Shown one piece after another: positions 26,014 through 33,799 of a DNA stretch of 64,000 nt. The notes below the pieces were generated by a model. It made no database searches. It saw only the letters and a list, made by a program, of their open reading frames with translations, and was not told the origin of the DNA. The position numbers were made by a program, and so were the translations under genes. The number at the start of each line of letters is the position of its first letter. Position 1 is the first letter of the stretch. This DNA is from CAVWDU01 sp963753815 (GTDB lineage Bacteria > Pseudomonadota > Gammaproteobacteria > Pseudomonadales > Halieaceae), in NCBI GenBank assembly GCA_963753815.1, contig CAVWDU010000004.1, positions 806,001-870,000 on the forward strand. Direction: 5' to 3'.

Positions 26014-26748
26014 ATGCGACAAATCGTTCTCGACACGGAAACCACCGGCCTGGAACCCTCGCAGGGTCACCGGGTCATCGAGATTGGCTGTGTTGAGCTG
26101 GTCAATCGCAAGCTCACCGGGCAGCATTATCACCAGTACATCAATCCCCGGCGCGAGATCGATCAGGGCGCGATAGAAGTGCACGGTATCACCAACGAAT
26201 TCCTGGCCGACAAGCCGGTGTTCGAGCGCATAGCGGGCGACTTCCTTGAGTTTGTCGCCGGCGCAGAACTGATCATCCACAATGCACCCTTCGACCTGGG
26301 ATTTCTCAACAGCGAGCTGCAACGCATCGAACAGGGTCACACCCCACTGGAGGCGACGAGCCCTGTTGTCGACACATTGCTACTCGCCCGCTCGCGGCAC
26401 CCGGGCCAGCGCAACAGCCTCGACGCACTGTGCGTGCGCTACGGGGTGGACAACTCGCAACGCGAGCTCCACGGTGCACTGCTGGATGCCGAAATACTGG
26501 CCGATGTCTACCTGGCCCTCACCGGGGGCCAGACTTCACTGCAACTCTCCGACGCGGTCGACGCCGACGGCACCCGGTCTTCGCGACCGGTCCGGCGACT
26601 CCCGGAAGGCCGCAAACCCCTGCCGGTCATCGCGGCGAACGCCGCTGAAATAGCCGCGCACGAGGCCATGCTGACGGTCATTGCCGATGCCTGTGAAGAC
26701 GCGCCGGTCTGGGCCAGGGCCGAAACAGGCAGTGTGGGCGGCCACTGA
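26014..26748 (+). CDS. dnaQ: DNA polymerase III epsilon subunit
   Basis: Proofreading 3'-5' exonuclease of the replicative polymerase, 244 residues. DEDD motifs: ExoI VLDTETTGLEPSQGHRVIEI (Asp, Glu at residues 7 and 9), ExoII HNAPFDLGFLNSEL (about residue 89) and ExoIII with HGALLDAEILADVYLAL (His and Asp near residues 153-158). The C-terminal region, including QTSLQLSD and a proline-rich basic stretch, is the likely contact to the alpha subunit. It follows rnhA directly. No terminator is evident in the 80 bases before the convergent nhaB. Confidence 0.95.
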   Translation: MRQIVLDTETTGLEPSQGHRVIEIGCVELVNRKLTGQHYHQYINPRREIDQGAIEVHGITNEFLADKPVFERIAGDFLEFVAGAELIIHNAPFDLGFLNSELQRIEQGHTPLEATSPVVDTLLLARSRHPGQRNSLDALCVRYGVDNSQRELHGALLDAEILADVYLALTGGQTSLQLSDAVDADGTRSSRPVRRLPEGRKPLPVIAANAAEIAAHEAMLTVIADACEDAPVWARAETGSVGGH

Positions 26749-26828
26749 CCTGTCCCGGTGAAGCGCTATCCGGGAGGGCTGTTCCGGCGTGCGCTGTATC
26801 GATCTTGCGTGCCGTATCCGGCGTCGCG

Positions 26829-28328
26829 TCAGATGAACAACATCACTGCTACCAGTCCAACGCCACCCAGGACCAGGGTATAGGGCAGGGCCATGATCAC
26901 CATGCGGCCGTAGGATAGCCGGATCAGCGGGGCCAGTGCCGAAGTCAGCAGGAACAGGAAGGCCGCCTGGCCGTTGGGTGTCGCGACACTGGGCAGGTTG
27001 GTGCCGGTATTGATTGCCACCGCCAGCTGGTCGAACTCCTGGCGGGTGATGGTGCCGGCATCGTACGCGGCCTTCACCTCGTTGATGTAAACCGTGGCGA
27101 CGAAGACGTTGTCACTGATCATGGACAACACCCCGTTGGCGACAAAGAACATGGCCGGGCGCACCGCGGAATCCATTGCCAGCACCGCGTCGATGACCGG
27201 TGTGAACAGGTGCTGGTCGTGAATGACCGCAACGATGGCGAAAAAGACGACCAACAACGCCGTGAACGGCAGCGCTTCTTCGAAGGCGTGACCGATCTGG
27301 TGCTCTTCGACCACGCCGTTGAAGGCAGTGAGAAGCACGATCACCATGAGCCCTATGAGGCCGACCGCGGCCCAGTGCATCGCCAGCGCCACTACCAGCA
27401 GTACCGCGACGGTGCCCTGGACAATAAGGCGTGCGTCCATGCGCGGGTTGCGATGGGCTTCGGCCCCTTCCTGGTATTCCATCAAGACCTGACGGACGCT
27501 GTCGGGCAGCAGGGTCCCGTAGCCGAAGCGACCGGTGACTTCCAGCAGGTAACAGGTGCAGAGACCGGCCACCAGCACCGGCATCGTAACGGGCGCCATG
27601 ATCCGGACAAACTTGAGGAAATCCCAGTCGGCGATGGTGGCGATCAGCAGGTTCTGGGGTTCACCGACCAGGGTACACACCCCGCCGAGGGCAGTGCCCA
27701 CCGCCCCGTGCATCAGCAGGCTGCGCAGAAAGGCGCGGAACTGGTCCAGGTCCTCGCGGTGCAGTTCATGAACGCCGCCGTCGTCGGAGTGATCGTGGTC
27801 ATCGTGGCTGCTCCCCGAGGCCACCTTGTGGTAAACCGAGTAGAAACCCACCCCCACGCTGATGAGGACTGCCGTCACCGTCAGCGCGTCGAGAAACGCC
27901 GACAGGAATGCCGACACCAGGCAGAAGAGCAACGAGAGCATCCGCTTCGACTGCACCTGCAGCAGGATGCGGGTGAACACCCACAACAACAGCTCCTTCA
28001 TGAAGTAGATACCTGCCACCATGAACATCAGCAGCAGGATGACTTCGAAATTCGCCAGGGTCTCCTCGAACACGGTGTGCGGGGAGGTCATGCCCAGCAC
28101 CACCGCCTCCAGTGCCAGTAATCCGCCCGGCTGCAACGGATAGCATCGCAACGCGAGGGCCAGGGTAAAGATGAACTCAGCGATCAGTATCCACCCGGTG
28201 ACGAAGGGCCCCAGAACCAGCAACAGCACCGGATTGACGACCAGAAAGCCAACGATGGTCTGCTTGTACCACTCTGGCGATGAGCCGAGGAAGTTCTTCC
28301 AGAAACCATGTGCCAGAGTCTCTTTCAT
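26829..28328 (-). CDS. nhaB: Na+/H+ antiporter NhaB
   Basis: Inner-membrane sodium/proton antiporter, 499 residues, close to E. coli NhaB (513). It begins with the NhaB-type amphipathic segment NFLGSSPEWYKQTIVGFLVV, has about twelve hydrophobic helices, and carries GVCTLVGEPQNLLIATIADW (about residues 221-240) and AINTGTNLPSVATPNGQAAF (about residues 435-454), both strongly conserved in this family. A His/Asp-rich cytoplasmic loop (HDDHDHSDDGGVHELH) near residue 175 is an unusual embellishment. Sodium export fits a marine lifestyle. Confidence 0.94.
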   Translation of the reverse strand: MKETLAHGFWKNFLGSSPEWYKQTIVGFLVVNPVLLLVLGPFVTGWILIAEFIFTLALALRCYPLQPGGLLALEAVVLGMTSPHTVFEETLANFEVILLLMFMVAGIYFMKELLLWVFTRILLQVQSKRMLSLLFCLVSAFLSAFLDALTVTAVLISVGVGFYSVYHKVASGSSHDDHDHSDDGGVHELHREDLDQFRAFLRSLLMHGAVGTALGGVCTLVGEPQNLLIATIADWDFLKFVRIMAPVTMPVLVAGLCTCYLLEVTGRFGYGTLLPDSVRQVLMEYQEGAEAHRNPRMDARLIVQGTVAVLLVVALAMHWAAVGLIGLMVIVLLTAFNGVVEEHQIGHAFEEALPFTALLVVFFAIVAVIHDQHLFTPVIDAVLAMDSAVRPAMFFVANGVLSMISDNVFVATVYINEVKAAYDAGTITRQEFDQLAVAINTGTNLPSVATPNGQAAFLFLLTSALAPLIRLSYGRMVIMALPYTLVLGGVGLVAVMLFI

Positions 28329-28490
28329 GGGATGCGGGTCCGACCGTAACGAAAGGGATGCATTCTACGCCATTCCGTTCCAATTGCGCACGTGCCGATC
28401 GGCACAATAGTGCGCCGGCGGGTAAATGGATGCTTGCCCTCGCCCTGCGCCCCACTTAATATACGCGGCTGATTTTCCCCAGCAGCCTCC

Positions 28491-30377
28491 ATGTTCCGAC
28501 CACACCCCCAGGCGCCCGGCGCGGTATCAAGCGACCTTTACATCGTTTTTCAGCGCGGTGAACTCGTGACCGACCTGCGCGCCGTCGACGCCTGCCTGTT
28601 GCTGCGCGCATCGATCGAGGAGAACGGCTGGAGCGTTGAGCGCGAACACTTCCTCGGCTACTGGCATGACCGCCCCTGCTACACCGCGGAGATCCCGGAA
28701 AGCGACGCTGTCGACCCCATGCAGTACCAGCGAGGCAGCCTGTACCGTGTGCTGGGGCGTCTTGAAGAACCCCTGTTCGCACTCGCGGGGCGGGCCGCCC
28801 AGGTTCTGGCCTGGGAACGGGATCACCGGTTCTGCGGGCGCTGCGGCGGGCGGATGACACCGGATCCGGCCGAGCACAGCATGCGCTGTGAACCCTGCGG
28901 TACCGTCAACTACCCGCGTATTGCGCCCTGTGTGATTGTTCTGGTTACCCGGGGCCCGGAACTTCTGCTGGCGAGGAATGTCAATTTTCCACGACCGATG
29001 TTCAGCACGTTGGCGGGTTTCATCGAAGCGGGGGAGACGGCCGAGCAGACCGCGGCGCGGGAGGTGCGCGAGGAGGTCGGTGTGGAGATCACCAACCTGC
29101 GCTACTTTCAGTCCCAGTCCTGGCCGTTTCCCAACCAGCTCATGCTCGGTTTTTTTGCCGACTACGCGGGCGGCGAGATCGTCTGCGAACCCTCGGAGAT
29201 CGCCGAGGCGGGGTGGTTTCATTATCAACAGCTGCCGCCCGTACCACCGGCCGTTTCGATCTCCGGTCAATTGATTCGACACTACATCGATCAACCAACA
29301 CTGATCCGGGAGCCAGATTTGGAATTTCTGCAGGCATACGGGCTGTTCCTGGCCCAGGCACTCACCCTCGTCGTCGCCGTTCTCGCGGTGGTGGCAGGTA
29401 TCGTCATGCTGGGCAACCGGCAGCGCACGCCGGCCAAGGGGCACATCGAGATACGGGACCTGAACAAGCGCTACGAGGACATCGGTGAACAGTTGCGGGA
29501 CGTCATAGACGAGCCCGAGGCGCGCAAGCTCGCGCAGAAGGCCAGGAAGAAGGCCGAAAAACTGAAAGCAAAAACCACCGGGAAGAAGGCCGGTAAATCC
29601 GATACCGCGGCGCCCGCGGAGCGCAAGCGCCTTTACGTGCTGGATTTTCACGGTGACCTCAAGGCGAGCGCGACGGACCACCTGAGAGAGGAGATTTCCG
29701 CGCTGTTGCCGCTCGCCCGCGAGGGTGATCATGTGCTGGTCCGGCTCGAGAGCCCGGGTGGTATGGTGCATAGCTACGGGCTGGCGGCGAGCCAACTGAG
29801 ACGCATCCGCGACGCCGGTGTCGAGCTGGTGGTCGCTGTCGACAAGGTCGCCGCCAGCGGCGGATACATGATGGCCTGTGTGGCCAACCGTATACTCGCG
29901 GCGCCGTTTGCTGTGATCGGCTCAATAGGGGTGATCGCCCAGCTGCCCAATTTCAACCGCCTGCTGAAAAAACACGACATCGACTTCGAGCTGATGACGG
30001 CGGGGGAGTTCAAGCGAACCCTGACCCTGTTCGGTGAGAACACCGACAAGGGGCGGGAAAAATTTATCGAGGAACTCGAGCACACCCACGACCTCTTCAA
30101 GGCCCACGTGGGTGAGAATCGCCCCCAACTCGACATCGCCAAGGTTGCGACAGGGGAGGTCTGGTACGGGCGGCGTGCGATCGACCTGGGGCTCATCGAC
30201 CAGCTGCAAACCAGCGACGCCTATATCCAATCCAGGCTCAAGGACTGCGACGTCTACGAACTCAAATACGTTCTGAAAAAGAACTGGCAGGAAAAGCTGG
30301 GCCTGGCTGCCGAAGGTGCACTCGAGTCCGTGTTCCTGAAGATCTGGCAGCGCGGTCTCGATCGCCGCAATTACTGA
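28491..30377 (+). CDS. In-frame NudC (NADH pyrophosphatase) - SohB (S49 protease) fusion
   Basis: One uninterrupted 628-codon frame holds two complete proteins. Residues 1-276 are NudC-like: a zinc finger with CGRCGGRM and CEPCG (about residues 117-144) and the Nudix box GFIEAGETAEQTAAREVREE (about residues 176-195); NudC removes NAD caps from RNA and hydrolyses NADH. From about residue 277 a SohB-type protein begins: an N-terminal membrane helix, a charged linker, then an S49 protease with nucleophile Ser in VAASGGYMMA and Lys in AGEFKRTLT. In most bacteria these are separate genes. A TTG at 29319 behind GGGAG could also yield SohB alone. Fusion, coupled overlap or lost stop remain possible. 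Confidence 0.85.
   Translation: MFRPHPQAPGAVSSDLYIVFQRGELVTDLRAVDACLLLRASIEENGWSVEREHFLGYWHDRPCYTAEIPESDAVDPMQYQRGSLYRVLGRLEEPLFALAGRAAQVLAWERDHRFCGRCGGRMTPDPAEHSMRCEPCGTVNYPRIAPCVIVLVTRGPELLLARNVNFPRPMFSTLAGFIEAGETAEQTAAREVREEVGVEITNLRYFQSQSWPFPNQLMLGFFADYAGGEIVCEPSEIAEAGWFHYQQLPPVPPAVSISGQLIRHYIDQPTLIREPDLEFLQAYGLFLAQALTLVVAVLAVVAGIVMLGNRQRTPAKGHIEIRDLNKRYEDIGEQLRDVIDEPEARKLAQKARKKAEKLKAKTTGKKAGKSDTAAPAERKRLYVLDFHGDLKASATDHLREEISALLPLAREGDHVLVRLESPGGMVHSYGLAASQLRRIRDAGVELVVAVDKVAASGGYMMACVANRILAAPFAVIGSIGVIAQLPNFNRLLKKHDIDFELMTAGEFKRTLTLFGENTDKGREKFIEELEHTHDLFKAHVGENRPQLDIAKVATGEVWYGRRAIDLGLIDQLQTSDAYIQSRLKDCDVYELKYVLKKNWQEKLGLAAEGALESVFLKIWQRGLDRRNY
29308..29321 (+). promoter_or_regulatory. 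Internal ribosome-binding site and TTG start for SohB
   Basis: GGGAG (29308-29312) lies six bases before an in-frame TTG (29319-29321), which opens LEFLQAYGLFLAQAL, exactly where stand-alone SohB proteins begin. Independent SohB synthesis from within the fused frame is therefore plausible. Confidence 0.5.
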
Positions 30378-30389
30378 ACGCCGCCGGGT

Positions 30390-31364
30390 TTACCACTCGG
30401 TCAGCGAGGGGCCGAACACGTGCCGTGAGTTACCGATGACGTGCTGACTCTGCCCGACGATCAAGGGATCGGGCTTGCGTACAATGTGCGTATTCTTGTT
30501 GGGGTAGTCAAGGCTGTGCAGGAAGTGCGACATGCAGGCAATGCGTGCGCGCTTCTTGTCTGAAGACTTGATGATCGTCCACGGAGCGTCAGCGGTATCG
30601 GTGTAGAAAAACATAGCCTCCTTGGCCTCGGTGTACTCGTCCCACTTGTCCAGTGAGGCGCGATCGATGGGGGACAGTTTCCACTGCTTCAGCGGATCCC
30701 GCTTCCGGCGGGAAAAACGGTGCATCTGCTCTTCCTGGGTCACCGAAAACCAGTACTTGAACAGGTGGATGCCACTGCGCGCCAGCATGCGTTCGAGCTC
30801 CGGGGTCTGGCGCATGAACTCCAGGTATTCTTCCGGCGTGCAAAATTCCATCACACGCTCGACACCCGCCCGGTTGTACCAGGAGCGGTCGAACATGGTG
30901 ATCTCGCCACGGGTGGGCAGATGGTTGATGTAGCGCTGGAAGTACCACTCACCCTTTTCCTGCTCGTTGGGCTTTTCCAGTGCTACCACACGGGCACCCC
31001 GCGGATTGAGGTGCTCCATGAAGCGCTTGATGGTACCCCCCTTACCGGCCGCGTCCCGGCCCTCGAACAGGACGACGATTTTCTGTCCGGTTTCTTTCAC
31101 CCAGCGCTGGACCTTGAGCAGCTCGACCTGGAGAGCAGCTTTCTTTTCCTCGTAGTCCTTGCGCGCGATCTTGGTATGGTAGGGGTACTTGCCGGTCATG
31201 AACAACTCGCGGATCGCCTCCGGGTTGTTGCGCATCTCGGCCAGTTTGTGTCGCAGCTCGCCTGCCCGGGCTTCTGCGGCGGCGTCCTCGTTGGCCAGTT
31301 CCTGCGCAGCAGTGTCGCCCGCGTCGGAACCTGGCGCAGCGGCCTTGTCGTTGTCTGTCTTCAT
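30390..31364 (-). CDS. ppk2: Polyphosphate kinase 2
   Basis: Uses polyphosphate to phosphorylate nucleoside diphosphates, or the reverse. The 324-residue protein has the PPK2 P-loop fold: Walker A VLFEGRDAAGKGGTIKRF (about residues 86-103), Walker B MFDRSWYNRAGVER (about residue 149) and the lid segment RFSRRKRDPLKQWKLSPID (about residue 212). The N-terminal 40 residues are acidic and Ala-rich. ATG 31364 is preceded by GGAGG eight bases away; the frame stays open to 31685. Length and single domain suggest class I. It converges on the NudC-SohB gene. Confidence 0.94.
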   Translation of the reverse strand: MKTDNDKAAAPGSDAGDTAAQELANEDAAAEARAGELRHKLAEMRNNPEAIRELFMTGKYPYHTKIARKDYEEKKAALQVELLKVQRWVKETGQKIVVLFEGRDAAGKGGTIKRFMEHLNPRGARVVALEKPNEQEKGEWYFQRYINHLPTRGEITMFDRSWYNRAGVERVMEFCTPEEYLEFMRQTPELERMLARSGIHLFKYWFSVTQEEQMHRFSRRKRDPLKQWKLSPIDRASLDKWDEYTEAKEAMFFYTDTADAPWTIIKSSDKKRARIACMSHFLHSLDYPNKNTHIVRKPDPLIVGQSQHVIGNSRHVFGPSLTEW

Positions 31365-31626
31365 CGGTGAAACCTCCATGCAGTAATTTGCACATTCAAC
31401 CGCGAATGGCGCCTTGCGACCATGATCGTGATCAACAGAACGGCTGGCGAGGGTGGGTCGCTCGCGCTGAACCCCCCCGAACTCGGGCCCATTCGGCTTT
31501 TCGAGGCTGACCGCTGGCTCGACATTGCCGGCTATTGCTTGCAAGCGTGATCGGGTACGTCCCGTTACCCGGTCGATGCTGGTATGATTCTCAACGGGGA
31601 GCATACCGACGCAAGAGGCGGGGCGT

Positions 31627-32811
31627 ATTTCACTCGACGACGACACAGACCTGCAGGACCTGGGGCGGGGTTTCGCCGCCAACAAGATCAGGGCGGAGCA
31701 ACTCGAACTCCTGATTGACCAGTCACATCCCGCCGCCTACGTCAGCCTGCTGATCGGCGCAGTGATGGTGGCGGTACTGTGGCCTGCGCAGGATCATCGG
31801 GTACTACTGGTGTGGCTCGGGCTGCTGGTCACCGCCGGACTGTCACGGGTGGCAGTGTTTCTCCACTACTGGCGCTGGCCGCCCGGCGAAGAGCAGGTGA
31901 AGGCCCGCGAGCGCCTGTACTTCATTACCATGATGCTGTATTTCTCTGTCTGGGGTGTCGGCGCGATCTGGCTCATGCCGGAACAATCCCCGGTCCACCA
32001 GGTGGTGATCGCCTATTTCCTGATCGGCATGGCCGGCAGTGCGATAGCGGTTTTTTCGGCCAATCGCTTCATGTTGCTCTGCGCCGTCGCCGTCCTCCTG
32101 ATTCCCATGCTGGGCTGGTTTTTCAGTCGCGGTGATTTTTTCAATGTCGGTATCGCGCTTGGCGGTTCGGCCTTCCTGCTTTCGGCTGTCCGTTCCTCGC
32201 GTATCCTGGCGAAGGCCATGCGCCAGAATCTCAGCCTGAAACACCGCTTGATGCGCGCACGGGCTGAAGCGGAACAACTGGCCCGGGTGGACGAGCTCAC
32301 CGGACTTGCCAACCGTCGCGCGTTGTATGAGGCCGGCGAGACTCTGGCGGCCCAGAGCCGCCGACTGGGTAACTCGCTGTCGCTGATCGCGCTGGATGTG
32401 GATCACTTCAAGCGTATCAACGACACCCACGGTCACCTGTGGGGCGACAACGCCCTCCAGCACCTGGCGGAACTGCTCAACAAATCGCTTCGCTCGACCG
32501 ACATCTGCGGGCGTATCGGCGGCGAGGAGTTCGCTATTCTGTTGCCCGGCACACCGCTGGAGGATGCCGTTGAAGTGGCGGAATCGCTGCGCCGGCAACT
32601 CCAGGATACGCCGCTGCCTATGCCGACCGGTGAACTGAAGGTCACCGCCAGCCTCGGTGTCACTGAGGGCAACGAATCGGTCGCAGAGCTAATCCGCCAG
32701 GCCGACGTGGCCCTCTACCGGGCCAAGGCGATGGGTCGCAACCGTGTCGAACGCTTCCGGCCCCCGGAACCCGTGCCGGAGGTGGCCGAGTCGGAAGCCG
32801 TCTCTCGCTGA
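31627..32811 (+). CDS. Membrane-bound GGDEF diguanylate cyclase (start codon unclear)
   Basis: Makes the second messenger cyclic di-GMP. About six membrane helices precede a GGDEF domain with RVDELTGLANRRALYEA, ALDVDHFKRINDTHGHLWGD and the active-site variant RIGGEEFAILLPG (GGEEF). The first canonical start is GTG 31762, but it would cut the first membrane helix (YVSLLIGAVMVAVLW) in half. The frame runs open without ATG, GTG or TTG back to a stop at 31585. An ATT at 31627 behind AGAGGCGGGG gives 394 residues with a polar N-terminus and an intact helix, so I place the start there tentatively. No RxxD inhibitory site is obvious. Confidence 0.8.
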   Translation: MSLDDDTDLQDLGRGFAANKIRAEQLELLIDQSHPAAYVSLLIGAVMVAVLWPAQDHRVLLVWLGLLVTAGLSRVAVFLHYWRWPPGEEQVKARERLYFITMMLYFSVWGVGAIWLMPEQSPVHQVVIAYFLIGMAGSAIAVFSANRFMLLCAVAVLLIPMLGWFFSRGDFFNVGIALGGSAFLLSAVRSSRILAKAMRQNLSLKHRLMRARAEAEQLARVDELTGLANRRALYEAGETLAAQSRRLGNSLSLIALDVDHFKRINDTHGHLWGDNALQHLAELLNKSLRSTDICGRIGGEEFAILLPGTPLEDAVEVAESLRRQLQDTPLPMPTGELKVTASLGVTEGNESVAELIRQADVALYRAKAMGRNRVERFRPPEPVPEVAESEAVSR

Positions 32812-32814
32812 GGG

Positions 32815-33339
32815 TCAGGCCACTGATCGCGCGCGGTGCCCATCGCGCAAGTGGTCAACCGCACCGGCGGCCAGCCCTCCCCCCGCGAGTTCGAAGGCCT
32901 TGCCAAAACCCTTGACATACCTGCCGCGGGTGGGCTCCAGCCGGAACATCTTGAAATCGGCGTGCCGGCCAAGGTTTGCCGGGCGCTCTCCGTGTCGCTT
33001 TACCAGTTGCGCCATACCCTTGTGCCAGGCCTCACTCCCGTAGGGCAACAGCTCTGCCTGCACACGGTAGTTCACCCGGCGCCGGGCAAACAATTCGTCT
33101 GCGGAGTCCTCGTCCTCGATGACCAGCACCGAGGCTGTCGGATGCCACTGCAGGTTGCGCGCGTGGATTGCGATCTCGCTGAGGATCACATACAGGCAGT
33201 CTCCGTCCGCTGCGAACGGCGCGTAGGATGCGTAGGGCGCGCCGTCCTCGCCCAGGGTCGCCAGTTGCAGGCTGCGCCGGCTGTCCAGGAACTCGAGCAC
33301 TTCGTGGTTGATTCTCGCTTCCATGGCCTTGTTTTTCAT
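32815..33339 (-). CDS. hugZ: HugZ-family haem utilisation protein
   Basis: The 174-residue FMN-binding split-barrel (PNPOx-like) protein belongs to the HugZ haem oxygenase-like family, which opens the haem ring to release iron. It shows SLQLATLGEDGAPYASYAPF (about residues 23-42), the strand ASVLVIEDED, and the C-terminal HugZ hallmark GRHADFKMFRLEPTRGRYV followed by GFGKAF (about residues 123-147). It overlaps hutX by four bases and closes the receptor-hutX-hugZ operon. Activity is inferred from family and from the haem cluster around it. Confidence 0.87.
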   Translation of the reverse strand: MKNKAMEARINHEVLEFLDSRRSLQLATLGEDGAPYASYAPFAADGDCLYVILSEIAIHARNLQWHPTASVLVIEDEDSADELFARRRVNYRVQAELLPYGSEAWHKGMAQLVKRHGERPANLGRHADFKMFRLEPTRGRYVKGFGKAFELAGGGLAAGAVDHLRDGHRARSVA

Positions 33340-33791
33340 GATCCGGTTTCCTCGCTGGTGGGGTGGTTTTTGGCTTCGGCAGTGGCGTCGCTGGCTGACG
33401 CCGTATTGCGTAGCTGCTCGAAGTGTTGACGTTGGGCATGGAAAATTTCGCCGCTGGCATCGCGACCCAGGAAGACCTTGAACACGGTTTCGCCCTCGGT
33501 GGTCACGAAGACCAGCGCGAGGCTTTCGCGTCCCCGGTGCGGTCGGTCCTGGAAACCCACGGCAGCTAATGTGTCGAGTCGCAGGTGACCATGGAAGCCG
33601 GGCACGGGGCCGAGCAGGTTGTAGTAGCCGCCGGCTGTCTCGCCGCGGGGAAAAGCGCCCTTGAATTCAAACACGCAACCGTGGGAGAACACGATCGTCG
33701 TCAACGGACCCCAACCGGGTAACGCCTGCAACAGCGGCAGCACATCCTCGCGGGGCAGTTGCCCCGCGGCCTTTATCTCACTGATTCCCAT
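33336..33791 (-). CDS. hutX: Cytosolic haem carrier HutX
   Basis: This 151-residue protein of the HutX/ChuX family binds imported haem in the cytosol and hands it to downstream enzymes. Typical sequence includes LPLLQALPGWGPLTTIVFSH (about residues 18-37), CVFEFKGAFPRGETAGGYYN and the GFHGHLRLDTLAAVGF strand (about residue 65). The C-terminal 25 residues are polar and low complexity. It lies 8 bases after the receptor gene and overlaps hugZ by four bases, making a tight operon under the putative Fur box upstream. Confidence 0.88.
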   Translation of the reverse strand: MGISEIKAAGQLPREDVLPLLQALPGWGPLTTIVFSHGCVFEFKGAFPRGETAGGYYNLLGPVPGFHGHLRLDTLAAVGFQDRPHRGRESLALVFVTTEGETVFKVFLGRDASGEIFHAQRQHFEQLRNTASASDATAEAKNHPTSEETGS

Positions 33792-33799
33792 CTGAACCT

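Noticed and set aside
28527..29795. 422-codon minus-strand frame
   Set aside because: Antisense to the NudC-SohB gene, whose Zn, Nudix and protease motifs are decisive.
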